Below are positions 24,744 to 36,253 of a stretch of DNA of 64,000 nucleotides, piece after piece. Numbering within the stretch: the stretch's first letter is position 1; the number at the start of each line of letters is the position of its first letter. Origin of the DNA: Todiramphus chloris collaris (Eukaryota > Chordata > Aves > Coraciiformes > Alcedinidae). The notes beneath the pieces were generated by a model, which saw only the letters and a program-made list of their open reading frames with translations, searched no databases and was not told where the DNA came from. Made by a program: the position numbers and the translations under genes. The DNA is taken from positions 2,998,202-3,062,201 of the forward strand of contig JANVCC010009742.1 in NCBI GenBank assembly GCA_025345505.1, in the 5' to 3' direction.

Positions 24744-26945
24744 ATGAACGATCAGTCACCCGCCATAACGAATGCAGTCGAAGCCATCGGTCTGCCGGAT
24801 CTGCACACCAGTGTCGACCGTTTCGTCAATCGCGAGTTCTCCTGGCTGCAATTCAACCGCCGCGTACTGGAAGAAGCCCACAATGTGCACCAGCCGCTGC
24901 TGGAGCGCCTGCGCTTCCTGTCCATCTCCGCCGCCAATCTCGACGAATTCTTCATGGTGCGCATTGCCGGTCTCGCCGGGCAGGTGCGTGCCGGAGTAGC
25001 CAATCGCAGCCCGGATGGGCGCACGCCGCAGGAGCAGCTGGAATTCGTGCTCGATGAAGTTGGCAAACTGCAGGCCGCCCAGCAGCTGCGCCTGAACGAA
25101 CTGCGCGTCGAGATGCTGGCCGAAAATATTGAAATCGTCCGCCCGGACAAGCTGACCAAAGGCGAGCGCCTCTGGCTCGAGGATCACTTTCTCGAAACCA
25201 TCTATCCCGTCCTGACCCCGCTTTCCATCGATCCGGCGCATCCGTTCCCGTTCATTCCCAATCTCGGTTTCACCATCGCCATGCTGTTGAGCCGCAGCAT
25301 CGACAACCGTCCGATGACCGCGCTGTTGCGCCTGCCGCAGGCGTTGAAACGTTTCATCCAGATTCCCGACGATGCCGGCCGTTTCCGCTTCCTGACGCTT
25401 GAGGATGCCATCAGCCTGTTCACCGGGCGGCTGTTCCCGGGCTACGAGGTGAAGGGCGCCGGCACATTCCGCATCATCCGCGACAGCGATATCGAGGTGG
25501 AGGAAGAAGCCGAAGATCTGGTGCGCCTGTTCGAAAGCGCGCTGAAGCGCCGCCGCCGCGGCCAGGTGATCCGCATCGAGTTCGATGATGAAATGCCGGA
25601 ATCGCTGCGTGCTTTCGTGGCGACGGAACTCGGTGTTCCCGACAACCGCATCAGCGTGCTCGAAGGTCTTCTGGCGCTCAACACCATCTCCGAAATCGTC
25701 GGCATTCCGCGCGCCGACCTGAAATTCGTGCCCTACAACCCGCGCTTCCCCGAGCGGGTGCGCGAGCATGGCGGCGATTGCTTTGCCGCGATCCGCGAAA
25801 AGGACATCGTGGTGCACCACCCCTACGAATCCTTCGACGTCGTCGTGCAGTTCCTGCGCCAGGCGGCGGCGGACCCGGAAGTGGTTGCCATCAAGCAGAC
25901 GCTCTACCGCACCTCCAATGACAGCCCCATCGTGCGCGCACTGATCGACGCCGCCGATGCCGGCAAGTCTGTGACGGCGCTGGTCGAGCTCAAGGCGCGC
26001 TTCGACGAAGAAGCCAATATCCGCTGGGCGCGCGATCTGGAACGCGCCGGCGTTCAGGTCGTCTTCGGCTTCATCGAGCTGAAAACCCATGCAAAAATGT
26101 CGCTGGTCGTGCGCCGCGAGGAACAGAAGCTGCGCAGCTACGTGCATCTCGGCACGGGCAATTACCACCCGATCACCGCCAAGATCTATACGGATCTGTC
26201 GTTCTTCACGTGCGAGCCATCCATCGGCCGCGACGTTGCCCAGATCTTCAATTTCATCACCGGTTATACCCAGCCATCCGGCGAGATGGGCATTGCCGTG
26301 TCGCCGACCACCCTGCGCCCGCGCATTCTCCAGCATATCGCCGAAGAAATCGAGCATGCCAAGGCCGGCCGTCCGGCAGCAATATGGATGAAGATGAATT
26401 CTCTGGTCGATCCGCAGATCATCGATGCGCTCTACAATGCCAGCACGCATGGCGTCGACATCGACCTCATCGTGCGCGGCATCTGCTGCCTGCGCCCGCA
26501 GGTTCCGGGGCTTTCCGACACGATCCGGGCGAAATCCATCGTCGGCCGCTTTCTCGAACACAGCCGTATTTTCTGCTTCGGCAACGGTGCGGGACTGCCG
26601 TCGGAAAAGGCGCTCGTCTATATCGGTTCAGCCGATATGATGACCCGCAACCTCGACCGCCGCGTCGAAACGCTGGTTCCGATCACCAATCCAACTGTGC
26701 ATCAACAGCTTCTTTCACAGATTATGCTGGCAAACCTTCTCGACAACCAGCAGAGTTACGAGTTACTAGCAGACGGTACATCGCGCCGGATTGTTCCGGC
26801 GGATGGAGAAGATGCTTTTAACGCGCAGGAATATTTCATGACAAATCCCAGCCTGTCCGGCCGCGGCAAGTCGCTGAAGTCTTCAGCACCACGCTTGATC
26901 GCTCACCGCAAGCGATCCAAAGCAGCGAAAAACAAGACTGCATGA
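24744..26945 (+). CDS. ppk: polyphosphate kinase
   Basis: The 733-residue enzyme makes polyphosphate reversibly from ATP. The N-terminal domain begins [19 protein letters not shown]. The phosphorylated His lies in [15 protein letters not shown] and the second catalytic His in [13 protein letters not shown]. The PLD-like repeats are complete, giving normal PPK1 length. ATG at 24744 has GGAG seven bases upstream; an ATG at 24738 sits on top of that site. It overlaps ppx by four bases. Confidence 0.97.
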   Translation: MNDQSPAITNAVEAIGLPDLHTSVDRFVNREFSWLQFNRRVLEEAHNVHQPLLERLRFLSISAANLDEFFMVRIAGLAGQVRAGVANRSPDGRTPQEQLEFVLDEVGKLQAAQQLRLNELRVEMLAENIEIVRPDKLTKGERLWLEDHFLETIYPVLTPLSIDPAHPFPFIPNLGFTIAMLLSRSIDNRPMTALLRLPQALKRFIQIPDDAGRFRFLTLEDAISLFTGRLFPGYEVKGAGTFRIIRDSDIEVEEEAEDLVRLFESALKRRRRGQVIRIEFDDEMPESLRAFVATELGVPDNRISVLEGLLALNTISEIVGIPRADLKFVPYNPRFPERVREHGGDCFAAIREKDIVVHHPYESFDVVVQFLRQAAADPEVVAIKQTLYRTSNDSPIVRALIDAADAGKSVTALVELKARFDEEANIRWARDLERAGVQVVFGFIELKTHAKMSLVVRREEQKLRSYVHLGTGNYHPITAKIYTDLSFFTCEPSIGRDVAQIFNFITGYTQPSGEMGIAVSPTTLRPRILQHIAEEIEHAKAGRPAAIWMKMNSLVDPQIIDALYNASTHGVDIDLIVRGICCLRPQVPGLSDTIRAKSIVGRFLEHSRIFCFGNGAGLPSEKALVYIGSADMMTRNLDRRVETLVPITNPTVHQQLLSQIMLANLLDNQQSYELLADGTSRRIVPADGEDAFNAQEYFMTNPSLSGRGKSLKSSAPRLIAHRKRSKAAKNKTA

Positions 26946-28453
26946 TATCCGCAGCGCAGGGGCGTGTGCAAGGACGCCATCCGGCCGGTGTCATCGACAT
27001 CGGCTCGAACTCTGTACGTCTGGTCGTCTATGAGGGGGTTACCCGTTCGCCGACCGTCCTTTTCAACGAAAAGATTCTCTGCGGCCTTGGCAAAGGCCTG
27101 GTAAAAACCGGCAAGCTGAATGAAAAGGCCGTGCAAAGCGCCTTGCGGGCGCTGCGCCGGTTCCGCGCCCTGGCCGATCAGGCGGGCGCCCGCTCGCTGG
27201 ATGTGCTGGCGACGGCGGCAGCGCGCGAAGCCGAAAACGGTCCCGATTTCATCGCCCAGGCCGAAATCGTTCTGGGGGAACCGATCAAGGTTCTGTCGGG
27301 CCGGGAAGAGGCCTATTATTCCGCGCTGGGGATCATCTCCGGTTTTCATGATCCCGATGGTATCGCAGGTGATCTGGGCGGCGGCAGTCTCGAACTGGTC
27401 GACGTCAAGGGCCGCACCATCGGCGACGGCATCACCCTGCCGCTGGGCGGCCTGCGTCTGCAGGATATGTCGAACGGCGATCTTTCCGCCGCGTCCGATA
27501 TCGCCAAGAAGACGCTGGAATCGGCCAAGCTTTTGGCCAAGGGCAAGGGCCGGGCGTTCTACGCCGTGGGCGGCACGTGGCGAAACCTCGCCAAGCTGCA
27601 CATGAGTGCCGAGCACTATCCGCTGCACGTCATGCACCACTATGAAATTCCTTTCGAGGAAGCACAGCGCTTTCTCAAGCGCGTCGCGGACGGCAATCTC
27701 GACAATATGCGCGGGATCGAGGATGTCTCGAAGAACCGCCGTGCGCTCTTGTCCTATGGCGCCATCGCGCTGCTTGAGACCATCCGCAAGATGCGTCCGT
27801 CCAAGGTTGTCTTTTCGGCCCTTGGCGTGCGGGAAGGGTTTCTGTTCTCGCTGCTGTCGGAATCCGAACAGCTGGAAGACCCGCTGATTGCCGCCGCCGA
27901 TGAACTGGCCGTCCTGCGCGCCCGCTCGCCCGCCTATGCGCGCGAACTGGCGGACTGGAGCGGCGATGCCTTTGCCGCACTCGGCTATGACGAGACGGAG
28001 GACGAGAAGCGCTACCGCCGCGCAGCCTGCCTGATCGCCGATATCAGCTGGCGTGCCCACCCCGATTATCGCGGTTCGCAGGCGCTGAACATGATCTCCA
28101 ACGCCGCTTTTGTCGGCATTGATCATCCGGGCCGTGCCTATATCGCGCTTGCCAATTTCTTCCGCCATGAGGGCATTGCCAACAACGCGGCAGACCCGGA
28201 ACTGGCGGCACTCGCTACGCCGCGGCTGCTGGAATATTCGAAGATACTGGCGGCGATCATGCGGATTGTTTATCCGTTTTCCGCGTCGATGGCCGGGGTG
28301 GTTCCCAACCTCTCGTGGAAACAGGCGTCTGACGGCATCTATCTCGAAGTGGCGGCAAGGAATGCCGACCTGATCGGCGACGTGCCGGAAGGCCGCTTGC
28401 AGCAATTGGCGAAACTGACGGGCAAGCCGCTGAAAATGGCCATCGGCAAATAA
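26942..28453 (+). CDS. ppx: exopolyphosphatase (Ppx/GppA family)
   Basis: The 503-residue protein has the ASKHA phosphatase fold: [17 protein letters not shown] near the N-terminus, the second phosphate loop [15 protein letters not shown], and a C-terminal helical HD-like domain. It degrades polyphosphate from the end and may also act on pppGpp. The ATGA overlap with ppk ties synthesis and breakdown into one transcript. Confidence 0.95.
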   Translation: MISAAQGRVQGRHPAGVIDIGSNSVRLVVYEGVTRSPTVLFNEKILCGLGKGLVKTGKLNEKAVQSALRALRRFRALADQAGARSLDVLATAAAREAENGPDFIAQAEIVLGEPIKVLSGREEAYYSALGIISGFHDPDGIAGDLGGGSLELVDVKGRTIGDGITLPLGGLRLQDMSNGDLSAASDIAKKTLESAKLLAKGKGRAFYAVGGTWRNLAKLHMSAEHYPLHVMHHYEIPFEEAQRFLKRVADGNLDNMRGIEDVSKNRRALLSYGAIALLETIRKMRPSKVVFSALGVREGFLFSLLSESEQLEDPLIAAADELAVLRARSPAYARELADWSGDAFAALGYDETEDEKRYRRAACLIADISWRAHPDYRGSQALNMISNAAFVGIDHPGRAYIALANFFRHEGIANNAADPELAALATPRLLEYSKILAAIMRIVYPFSASMAGVVPNLSWKQASDGIYLEVAARNADLIGDVPEGRLQQLAKLTGKPLKMAIGK

Positions 28454-28463
28454 GTGCCGGTGC

Positions 28464-29381
28464 TCAGGCGGCGATAGCCGCCTTCTTGCGTCCGGGCAGG
28501 GTCATCGCCGCGACACCGGCAATCACGCAGACCAGACCGATCCATGCGGTCGATGCCAGGCTTTCGCCGAGAAACAGCACGCCGATGCCGACGCCGATCG
28601 GTACGCGCAGATAGGCCTGCGATGTCGTGCCGACCGTGCCCAGCGTATTGATCAGCCGGAAATAGATCACGAAGGCGAGGGCGGTGGAGAAGACGGCAAG
28701 GCCAAGCAGCGCGAGCAGGGAGTGGGCAGAGGGCGCCAGCGTCCATGGCCGGTCGACCACGAGGCTGACCGGAATGAGGATGACGGCACCGCAGAGCATC
28801 GAGCCAGCGGCGGGCATCATCGGATCGAGATTTTTGAAACCCTTGCCGAGGATGGCGGCCGCCGCATAGGAAATCGTTGCCGCAACGATGGCAAGCTGCG
28901 CCACCAGTTCCTTGCCGATGCCGTTGAATGCCTCGAGCCCGATGATCAGGGAAATACCGATGACACCGGCCGCCACGCCGAAGACTTTTCGCGTGGTCAC
29001 GGCTTCGTGGCGGGTGATCAGGACCGTCAGCAGAAAGGCGAAGATCGGCGTTGTCGAATTGAGAATAGTGGCAAGACCGGCATTGACGGTCAATTCCGCC
29101 CAGGCGATCAGTGTGAAGGGGATCACGCTGTTGATGCAGGCCTGGATGAGAAAGCGTTTCCAAATCGCCGGATCGCGCGGCAGGGCAAGGCCGCGCAGCT
29201 TGATGATGGCCAGCAGCAGTCCGCCGGCGATCAGCGTGCGGGCGGCGATGAATGTGACAGGCGGGATCGTCTCGACCCCGACCCGGATGAAGGTGTAGGA
29301 GGCACCCCACAGCGTGGCAAGAATGGCGAGAAGCGCCAGTTCTTTGGCCAGAGACGGGGTTTGCACGGGGGTAGCAGACAT
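28464..29381 (-). CDS. EamA/DMT-family transporter
   Basis: The 305-residue, ten-helix protein has two EamA repeats (residues about 10-145 and 155-290), with the ATLWGASYTFIRVGVETIPP entry and LRVPIGVGIGVLFLGESLAS late motif. The substrate of these drug/metabolite exporters cannot be read. ATG at 29381 is five bases after GAGG. It converges on ppx. Confidence 0.9.
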   Translation of the reverse strand: MSATPVQTPSLAKELALLAILATLWGASYTFIRVGVETIPPVTFIAARTLIAGGLLLAIIKLRGLALPRDPAIWKRFLIQACINSVIPFTLIAWAELTVNAGLATILNSTTPIFAFLLTVLITRHEAVTTRKVFGVAAGVIGISLIIGLEAFNGIGKELVAQLAIVAATISYAAAAILGKGFKNLDPMMPAAGSMLCGAVILIPVSLVVDRPWTLAPSAHSLLALLGLAVFSTALAFVIYFRLINTLGTVGTTSQAYLRVPIGVGIGVLFLGESLASTAWIGLVCVIAGVAAMTLPGRKKAAIAA

Positions 29382-29461
29382 CATTGCCTCACATCAGCAT
29401 GTTTCAACGGGCCGATGCTAGCCAGTTTTGGCGGGCCGGTACTTCGGTTTAGGCCGAAGTA

Positions 29462-30343
29462 TCAGTCCGTGCAGGGCACGGCGCGGATCCGCTTGTTCTC
29501 GAACTTCAGGCACAACTCGCCATTGATCAGCTGCAGCGCCTTTTCACCAAAAACTTCGCGGCGCCAGCCCTGCAGGGCCGGAATATCGTCCGCATCGCCT
29601 TCCGCGGCAATCCGGTCGATCTCGTCTGACGTCGCGACAACCTTGGCGGCANNNNNNNNNNNNNNNNNNNNNNNNNNNNNNNNNNNNNNNNNNNNNNNNN
29701 NNNNNNNNNNNNNNNNNNNNNNNNNNNNNNNNNNNNNNNNNNNNNNNNNNNNNNNNNNNNNNNNNNNNNNNNNNNNNNNNNNNNNNNNNNNNNNNNNNNN
29801 NNNNNNNNNNNNNNNNNNNNNNNNNNNNNNNNNNNNNNNNNNNNNNNNNNNNNNNNNNNNNNNNNNNNNNNNNNNNNNNNNNNNNNNNNNNNNNNNNNNN
29901 NNNNNNNNNNNNNNNNNNNNNNNNNNNNNNNNNNNNNNNNNNNNNNNNNNNNNNNNNNNNNNNNNNNNNNNNNNNNNNNNNNNNNNNNNNNNNNNNNNNN
30001 NNNNNNNNNNNNNNNNNNNNNNNNNNNNNNNNNNNNNNNNNNNNNNNNNNNGGTGGGGGATCAGATTGCCGAGATGGAAAACGATCTCGATATCCTGCCG
30101 CGCCGCGTGGAACACCTTGACGATGGTCTCATCCGCCATCAGCCGGAAAAACGGCGCAAGATCGAGACCCGGGGCGAGGGCATCGACAATGGCAGTATGA
30201 TCAGGGGATGCGAGCTGGATAACGCAAAGCTCCGGCCAGAACGTGGTCTCCCGGATGAACTCCGTGTCGACTGTTACGAAATCGGATTGCGAAAGGGCGG
30301 CTACAGCCTGGTCAAGCTGATCTGTGGTTGTAATCATGGTCAT
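29462..30343 (-). CDS. rnd: ribonuclease D, interrupted by an assembly gap
   Basis: The N-terminal 98 residues ([20 protein letters not shown], then [20 protein letters not shown] with the DEDD-exonuclease Asp-Glu) and the C-terminal 62 residues ([18 protein letters not shown]) are visible on either side of 400 N. The enzyme trims the 3' ends of stable RNAs such as tRNA precursors. Rhizobial RNase D proteins are usually near 380 residues, but the present spacing gives 293, so the gap must be longer than drawn. The start is at 30343 or 30337. Confidence 0.88.
   Translation of the reverse strand: MTMITTTDQLDQAVAALSQSDFVTVDTEFIRETTFWPELCVIQLASPDHTAIVDALAPGLDLAPFFRLMADETIVKVFHAARQDIEIVFHLGNLIPHXXXXXXXXXXXXXXXXXXXXXXXXXXXXXXXXXXXXXXXXXXXXXXXXXXXXXXXXXXXXXXXXXXXXXXXXXXXXXXXXXXXXXXXXXXXXXXXXXXXXXXXXXXXXXXXXXXXXXXXXXXXXXXXXXXXXXXAAKVVATSDEIDRIAAEGDADDIPALQGWRREVFGEKALQLINGELCLKFENKRIRAVPCTD
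29652..30051. other. assembly gap of 400 N inside rnd
   Basis: The run of undetermined bases removes the middle of RNase D, including the HRDC domain start and two exonuclease motifs. The round length and the protein deficit indicate a placeholder. Confidence 0.9.
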
Positions 30344-30568
30344 GAAATTTCTATAGCGAATGGAAATGCATTTGTCTCGCCTGTCCGAGTTTCTTCGCTG
30401 CTTGTCGCGTCTATATGGTTGATAGGCCCACAAAACGGGCTTCCAGTCATTCGCAATCTTGACAAATCGCCGTCAAAATGCGCTTGTCCGCGCAAATTCC
30501 AAGATCATGGCCGGGGCTTTCTTCACACCTCCCGGCAGCAAGCATCAAGCATCTCAGAGGCACATATC

Positions 30569-32359
30569 ATGCACCGTTACCGCAGCCATACCTGCGCCGC
30601 CCTGCGGAAATCCGACGTTGGTTCGACAGTTCGTCTTTCCGGCTGGGTTCATCGCGTCCGCGATCATGGCGGCATTCTCTTCATCGACATCCGCGATCAC
30701 TACGGTCTGACCCAGATCGTCGCCAGCCCCGACTCGCCCGCCTTCAAGCTGGCCGAGACCGTGCGCGGCGAATGGGTGATCCGCGTCGACGGTGAAGTGA
30801 AGGCCCGCACGGACGACACGGTCAATGCCAACATGCCGACGGGCGAGATCGAAGTGTTTGCCCGCGAGATCGAAATCCTGTCCGCCGCCAAGGAACTGCC
30901 GCTGCCAGTGTTCGGCGAGCTGGACTATCCGGAAGACATCCGCCTGAAGTACCGCTTCCTCGATCTGCGCCGCGACACGCTGCACAAGAACATCATGTCG
31001 CGCACCAAGATCATCGCCGCCATGCGCCGCCGCATGACCGAGATCGGCTTCACCGAATTCTCGACGCCGATCCTGACGGCATCGTCGCCGGAAGGTGCGC
31101 GCGACTTCCTCGTGCCCAGCCGCATTCATCCCGGCAAGTTCTATGCCCTGCCGCAGGCGCCGCAGCAGTACAAGCAGCTGATCATGATGTCCGGTTTCGA
31201 CCGCTACTTCCAGATCGCACCGTGCTTCCGCGACGAAGACCCGCGCGCCGACCGCCTGCCGGGCGAGTTCTACCAGCTCGACATCGAAATGAGCTTTGTC
31301 GAACAGGAAGACGTGCTGTCGACGATGGAGCCAGTCCTGCGCGGCGTGTTCGAGGAATTCGCCGAGGGCAAGCCGGTCACGCAGCAGTTCCCGCGCATCG
31401 CCTATGACGATGCCATGCGCAAATACGGTTCGGACAAGCCCGACCTGCGCAACCCGATCGAGATGCAGGCGGTGACCGAGCATTTCGCCGGTTCCGGCTT
31501 CAAGGTTTTCGCCAACATGATCGCCAACGATCCGAAGGTGGAAATCTGGGCGATCCCGGCCAAGACAGGCGGCTCGCGCGCCTTCTGCGACCGCATGAAC
31601 TCCTGGGCGCAGGGCGAGGGCCAGCCGGGCCTCGGCTATATCTTCTGGCGCAAGGAAGGTGAAGCGCTTGAGGGTGCCGGTCCGCTGGCCAAGAACATCG
31701 GACCGGAACGCACCGAAGCCTTGCGCGTGCAGCTGGGTCTGGACGATGGCGATGCGGCGTTCTTCGTTGCGGGCGATCCCAAGAAGTTCGTCTCCTTTGC
31801 CGGTGCCGCACGTACCCGTGCGGGCGAAGAACTCAACCTCGTCGACCGCGACCAGTTCAAGCTTGCCTGGATTGTCGACTTCCCGTTCTTCGAATGGCTG
31901 GAAGACGAGAAGAAGATCGATTTCGCCCACAACCCGTTCTCCATGCCGCAGGGCGGCATGGACGCGCTGGAGCACCAGGACCCGCTGACGATCAAGGCGT
32001 TCCAGTACGATCTCGTCTGCAACGGCTTCGAGATTTCCTCGGGCGGCATCCGCAACCATCTGCCGGAAACCATGGTGAAGGCGTTCGAGGCGGTCGGCCA
32101 TTCGCGGGAAACCGTGGAAGAACGCTTTGGCGGCCTCTACCGCGCGTTCCAGTATGGCGCACCGCCGCATGGCGGCATGGCGGCCGGTATCGACCGCATC
32201 GTGATGCTGCTCGTGGGTGCCAAGAACCTGCGCGAGATCACCATGTTCCCGATGAACCAGCAGGCCTACGATCTTCTGATGAATGCGCCGTCGGATGTGT
32301 CGCCCGCGCAGCTGCGCGACCTCAACATCCGCCTCGCGCCGATGAAGAAAGAGGATTAA
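30569..32359 (+). CDS. aspS: aspartyl-tRNA synthetase
   Basis: The 596-residue class II synthetase has an N-terminal OB-fold anticodon domain ([19 protein letters not shown]), motif 2 ([12 protein letters not shown]), a bacterial GAD insertion (about residues 290-420) and motif 3 ([13 protein letters not shown]). It charges tRNA-Asp; in many alphaproteobacteria it also charges tRNA-Asn for transamidation, which is not decidable here. ATG at 30569 has AGAGG eight bases upstream. Confidence 0.97.
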   Translation: MHRYRSHTCAALRKSDVGSTVRLSGWVHRVRDHGGILFIDIRDHYGLTQIVASPDSPAFKLAETVRGEWVIRVDGEVKARTDDTVNANMPTGEIEVFAREIEILSAAKELPLPVFGELDYPEDIRLKYRFLDLRRDTLHKNIMSRTKIIAAMRRRMTEIGFTEFSTPILTASSPEGARDFLVPSRIHPGKFYALPQAPQQYKQLIMMSGFDRYFQIAPCFRDEDPRADRLPGEFYQLDIEMSFVEQEDVLSTMEPVLRGVFEEFAEGKPVTQQFPRIAYDDAMRKYGSDKPDLRNPIEMQAVTEHFAGSGFKVFANMIANDPKVEIWAIPAKTGGSRAFCDRMNSWAQGEGQPGLGYIFWRKEGEALEGAGPLAKNIGPERTEALRVQLGLDDGDAAFFVAGDPKKFVSFAGAARTRAGEELNLVDRDQFKLAWIVDFPFFEWLEDEKKIDFAHNPFSMPQGGMDALEHQDPLTIKAFQYDLVCNGFEISSGGIRNHLPETMVKAFEAVGHSRETVEERFGGLYRAFQYGAPPHGGMAAGIDRIVMLLVGAKNLREITMFPMNQQAYDLLMNAPSDVSPAQLRDLNIRLAPMKKED

Positions 32360-32388
32360 AAACCCTTTCCAACCGACTCTGGACAAAC

Positions 32389-32418
32389 AAAAAAGCCCGG
32401 CATCTCGCCGGGCTTTTT
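32389..32418. terminator. bidirectional Rho-independent terminator
   Basis: AAAAA-GCCCGGC, a five-base loop and GCCGGGC-TTTTT. It ends aspS rightward and the periplasmic protein gene leftward. Confidence 0.9.
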
Positions 32419-32436
32419 CATTGCCGTCTCTATCGA

Positions 32437-33636
32437 TTACTGGTTGGCGTTGACCGTGACGCCGAGCGTCTTGATCAGCGACTTCGGATCGGCCATGCCG
32501 CCGGCTGCAATGATGGCAAACGGCACGGGCTTGGCCGGGGCGGCCTTGATCTCGATGTTCTTCGGGCTGTCGAGATAGGCGCTGACCGCTGTTCCCAGGG
32601 CCTGGGCGAATTCGGCATTGCCGAGCTGCGCTGCCATCATCGGAAGGATGGCCTTGCCCTGGTTGACCAGGTCGGTGCGCTTGGCACCCTGCTGCTTGGC
32701 AGCGTAGTCGAGAGCCTTGTTGGTGAGCGAAGCATCGTCGAAGCGGATCGATGCGCCGGTGAAGCTGAGCTGCTGCATCAGGCCGAGCATGGCCATGCCC
32801 TTGGCATCGTCAGGCTTGCCGTCGCCGCTCTTTACAGCGTCCTGAATGCCCTTGATGAAGTCGAGCGTGTAACCGGAAATGTCGAACTTCATGCCCAGCG
32901 TGCCGGCATTGTCGGCGGCAAAGGCGAACTTGTCGACGTTGAGACGGCCGTCGGGGATGTTCCACGAGCCGTTCATGTCGATCTTGCCCGAAAGCGTTTC
33001 ATAACCAAGCGCCTTGATCGTGTCCTTGGTCTTTGGGTCTTCCACACCCGACAGGTCCGCTTTGAAGCTTGCGACATTGGATGTGAAGACGACCGGCGCC
33101 GACGCGGTGAACGGCGAAACGGAAACGGTCAGGTTGTCAGCCGAAAAGACATCCTTGCCCTTGCTGTTGACGTTGAAGTGCTTCAGCCCGCCCTTCTGGT
33201 ACTGGAGCATTTTCGCCAGCGGTTCGGTTGCGCCTTCGGCCGGCAGGGTGATGCCTTCAAGCTTGATGCCTTCGACACTGATCTTGCTGTCCGGTTCATC
33301 GGCTGGGCTGAACTTGATATCCGGTACGGTTACCGATCCGATCTTGAAGCCGCCGCCCGAAACGTCGCTGACATCACTCAATGTCACGTCGCCGGCATTG
33401 AAGCTCTCCTTGGCGCCCGCTGCGGACAGCTTGGTGTCCTTGAGGGTGACGGTCGAGCCGTTGGTTTCAACATTGGCGTATTCGAGGGTGCCGCCCTGTT
33501 CGCCGTAAACGGCCTTCAAACGGGCCGCCACCGCATTGCCGTCCACCGCATAGGCTGAACCGGCAAAGACAACGACAAGTGCAGTGGTCGCAGCCATGAG
33601 GTGCAAGCCGGATTTCAGAGAGTAGGTTGGACGCAT
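32437..33636 (-). CDS. periplasmic protein, function unknown
   Basis: The 399-residue protein has a signal peptide (cleavage after GSAYA near residue 30). A beta-rich body repeats short 'G..V....' strands (SGGGFKIGSVTVPDIKF; LPAEGATEPLAKML; LSGKIDMNGSWNIPDGRL). The pattern recalls AsmA/DUF945-type periplasmic repeat folds, without a confident match. It is monocistronic, divergent from parC and convergent with aspS. Confidence 0.7.
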   Translation of the reverse strand: MRPTYSLKSGLHLMAATTALVVVFAGSAYAVDGNAVAARLKAVYGEQGGTLEYANVETNGSTVTLKDTKLSAAGAKESFNAGDVTLSDVSDVSGGGFKIGSVTVPDIKFSPADEPDSKISVEGIKLEGITLPAEGATEPLAKMLQYQKGGLKHFNVNSKGKDVFSADNLTVSVSPFTASAPVVFTSNVASFKADLSGVEDPKTKDTIKALGYETLSGKIDMNGSWNIPDGRLNVDKFAFAADNAGTLGMKFDISGYTLDFIKGIQDAVKSGDGKPDDAKGMAMLGLMQQLSFTGASIRFDDASLTNKALDYAAKQQGAKRTDLVNQGKAILPMMAAQLGNAEFAQALGTAVSAYLDSPKNIEIKAAPAKPVPFAIIAAGGMADPKSLIKTLGVTVNANQ

Positions 33637-33857
33637 AGTGTGTTCCTTGTTTGCTCGGTAAACAAATCTATCCCATGCCGCGCGGCAAAACTATGACAGT
33701 CTTTCCCTGCGAAATCGGGCCAATTGGGCGGTAGAAAGTCAGATTTGGCGGATGGACGCAAGCCCTGCCCATTTTTTGCTCATCACGATAGGCAACAGAC
33801 TGTGATCTGAGCGAATCATTGCTTGCCCGTGAATCGGTGAGTTGATAACCCATTGAC

Positions 33858-36140
33858 ATGGGAAAAAGCCTGATTCCGCCAGACAATGGCGACGATAATA
33901 TTGAACCGGTTGATCTGAAAGCCGCGCTGGAAGAACGCTATCTGGCCTACGCGCTTTCGACAATCATGAACCGTGCCCTGCCGGATGTGCGCGACGGGCT
34001 CAAACCCGTCCACCGCAGAATCATGCATGCGATGCGGCTGTTGCGGCTTTCGCCCGACCAGTCCTATGCCAAATGCGCCCGCATCGTCGGCGAGGTCATG
34101 GGCAAGTTCCACCCGCATGGCGATCAGTCGATCTATGACGCGCTGGTGCGCCTGTCGCAGGATTTCGCCGTGCGTTATCCGGTTGTCGACGGGCAGGGCA
34201 ATTTCGGCAATATCGACGGCGATAACCCGGCGGCCATGCGCTATACCGAAGCGCGGATGACCGACGTTGCCATGCTGCTTCTCGAAGGCATCACCGAGGA
34301 TGCCGTCGATTTCCGCCCGACCTATAACGAGGAAGACGAAGAACCGATCGTTCTTCCCGGCGCCTTCCCGAACCTGCTCGCCAACGGCTCGTCCGGCATT
34401 GCGGTTGGCATGGCCACATCGATCCCGCCACACAATGTGTCGGAGCTCTGCGCCGCCGCCCTGCACCTGATCAAGCATCCCGAGGCGACGGTCGAAGAGC
34501 TGATGTCGCTGGAGGACGATCCCGAGGATCACACCAGAACCAGGGTGCGCGGGCCGGATTTCCCGACCGGTGGCGTGCTTGTCGAAAGCGCCGATGCCAT
34601 TCTCGATGCCTACAAGACCGGGCGCGGTGGTTTCCGCCTGCGCGCCCGCTGGCATGTGGAGGATCAGGGGCGCGGCACCTGGATCGTCGTCATCACCGAA
34701 ATTCCCTATCAGGTGCAGAAATCACGGCTGATCGAAAAGATCGCCGAGCTCCTGATCGCCAAGAAAATTCCCTTGCTGGATGACGTGCGCGACGAATCCA
34801 CCGAGGATGTGCGCATCGTGCTCGAACCGAAGAGCCGCAGCGTCAATCCCGATATTCTGATGGAATCCCTGTTCAAGCTGTCCGAGCTGGAAACACGTTT
34901 TCCCCTGAATATGAATGTTCTCTCGAACGGCAAGGTGCCCAACGTCCTGTCGCTGCGCGACGTGCTCAAGCAATGGCTCGAACACCGCAAGGATGTCCTC
35001 ATCCGCCGTTCGCGTCACCGGCTGGCTGAGATCGAGCGCCGCCTGGAAATTCTCGGCGGTTTCCTGATTGCCTATCTCAATCTGGACGAGGTGATCCGCA
35101 TTATCCGCGAGGAGGATGAGCCCAAGCAGGAAATGATGGCCCGTTTCGGGCTGAGCGATGTTCAGGCGGAAGCGGTCCTGAATATGCGCCTGCGGTCGTT
35201 GCGCAAGCTCGAGGAATTCGAGATCCGCAAGGAATTCGACGGGCTGACCGCCGAAAAGGGCGAAATCGAGCAGTTGCTGGGTTCCGATGCCAAGCAGTGG
35301 CAGACCATTTCCTGGCAGATCGCCGAAATGCAGAAGAAATATGCGGCCGACACACCGCTCGGCAAGCGACGCACCACCTTTGCCGATGCGCCGCAGCATG
35401 ACCAGGCCGATATTCACCACGCCATGATCGAGAAGGAACCGGTGACGGTCGTTGTCTCGGAAAAGGGCTGGCTGCGCGCCATGAAGGGGCATCTGCCCGA
35501 TTTCTCGTCGCTAACCTTCAAGGAGGGCGACAAGCTCAAGCTGGCATTCCACGCGGAAACCACGGACCGGATTCTGATCCTGACCACCGGCGGCAAGTTC
35601 TACACCATCGGCGCCAACAGCCTGCCCGGCGGGCGCGGTCATGGCGAGCCGATCCGCATCATCGTGGATATGGAGAACGATCAGGACATCGTCACGGCCT
35701 TTGTGCACAACCCCGGACGCCAGCTGCTGCTGTCATCCCATGACGGCAATGGCTTCCTCGTGCCGGAGGCGGATGTCATGGCCAATACCCGCAAGGGCAG
35801 GCAGGTGATGAACGTCAAGGCGCCGGATGAGGCGCGCCATTGCATTCCCGTCGCTGGTGACAGCGTGGCGATCGTCGGCGAGAACCGCAAGATGCTGGTG
35901 TTCCCGCTGGCGGAAATCCCCGAACTCGGGCGCGGTAAAGGCGTACGCTTGCAGCGCTACAAGGATGGCGGCGTCTCCGACATCCGCGTCTTTGCCATGG
36001 AGCGGGGACTCACATGGCAGGATGCGGCGGACCGGACGTTCACGCGCAGCCGGGAGGAACTGGCCGAATGGATTGGGCCGCGTGCTTCCGCCGGCCGCAT
36101 GGTGCCGAAGGGTTTCCCGCGCTCGGGCAAGTTTTCCTGA
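33858..36140 (+). CDS. parC: DNA topoisomerase IV subunit A
   Basis: The 760-residue protein decatenates daughter chromosomes with ParE. The catalytic Tyr is Tyr129 in [10 protein letters not shown]. The quinolone-determining region reads [13 protein letters not shown], so the residue matching E. coli Ser80 is Gln90 and that matching Glu84 is Asp94. The C-terminal beta-pinwheel begins near residue 520 ([14 protein letters not shown]). It is full length. No parE is nearby, as is usual in this order. Confidence 0.96.
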   Translation: MGKSLIPPDNGDDNIEPVDLKAALEERYLAYALSTIMNRALPDVRDGLKPVHRRIMHAMRLLRLSPDQSYAKCARIVGEVMGKFHPHGDQSIYDALVRLSQDFAVRYPVVDGQGNFGNIDGDNPAAMRYTEARMTDVAMLLLEGITEDAVDFRPTYNEEDEEPIVLPGAFPNLLANGSSGIAVGMATSIPPHNVSELCAAALHLIKHPEATVEELMSLEDDPEDHTRTRVRGPDFPTGGVLVESADAILDAYKTGRGGFRLRARWHVEDQGRGTWIVVITEIPYQVQKSRLIEKIAELLIAKKIPLLDDVRDESTEDVRIVLEPKSRSVNPDILMESLFKLSELETRFPLNMNVLSNGKVPNVLSLRDVLKQWLEHRKDVLIRRSRHRLAEIERRLEILGGFLIAYLNLDEVIRIIREEDEPKQEMMARFGLSDVQAEAVLNMRLRSLRKLEEFEIRKEFDGLTAEKGEIEQLLGSDAKQWQTISWQIAEMQKKYAADTPLGKRRTTFADAPQHDQADIHHAMIEKEPVTVVVSEKGWLRAMKGHLPDFSSLTFKEGDKLKLAFHAETTDRILILTTGGKFYTIGANSLPGGRGHGEPIRIIVDMENDQDIVTAFVHNPGRQLLLSSHDGNGFLVPEADVMANTRKGRQVMNVKAPDEARHCIPVAGDSVAIVGENRKMLVFPLAEIPELGRGKGVRLQRYKDGGVSDIRVFAMERGLTWQDAADRTFTRSREELAEWIGPRASAGRMVPKGFPRSGKFS

Positions 36141-36170
36141 CATCGACGTGACGGCTGATTGAAAAATTAA

Positions 36171-36237
36171 ACGAGAACGTTCATTCTCGTATTGACCGGT
36201 TTTTCGTTTCGCTGTAAATGAGAGTGAACATTCGCTC
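36171..36237 (+). promoter_or_regulatory. promoter with two inverted-repeat operators of the TetR-RND operon
   Basis: A -35-like TTGACC (36192-36197) and a -10-like TAAATG (36215-36220) are 17 bases apart. ACGAGAA-N6-TTCTCGT (36171-36190, perfect arms) sits just upstream of the -35, and GAGTGAA-CA-TTCGCTC (36222-36237, one mismatch) covers the predicted transcription start. This placement fits autorepression by the TetR protein encoded next. Confidence 0.65.
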
Positions 36238-36253
36238 TTTTTTGTGGTGCCTT

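Noticed and set aside
31894-33558. 554-residue rightward frame across the aspS end and the periplasmic protein gene
   Set aside because: It crosses a strong bidirectional terminator and is antisense or out of frame to two recognised genes.
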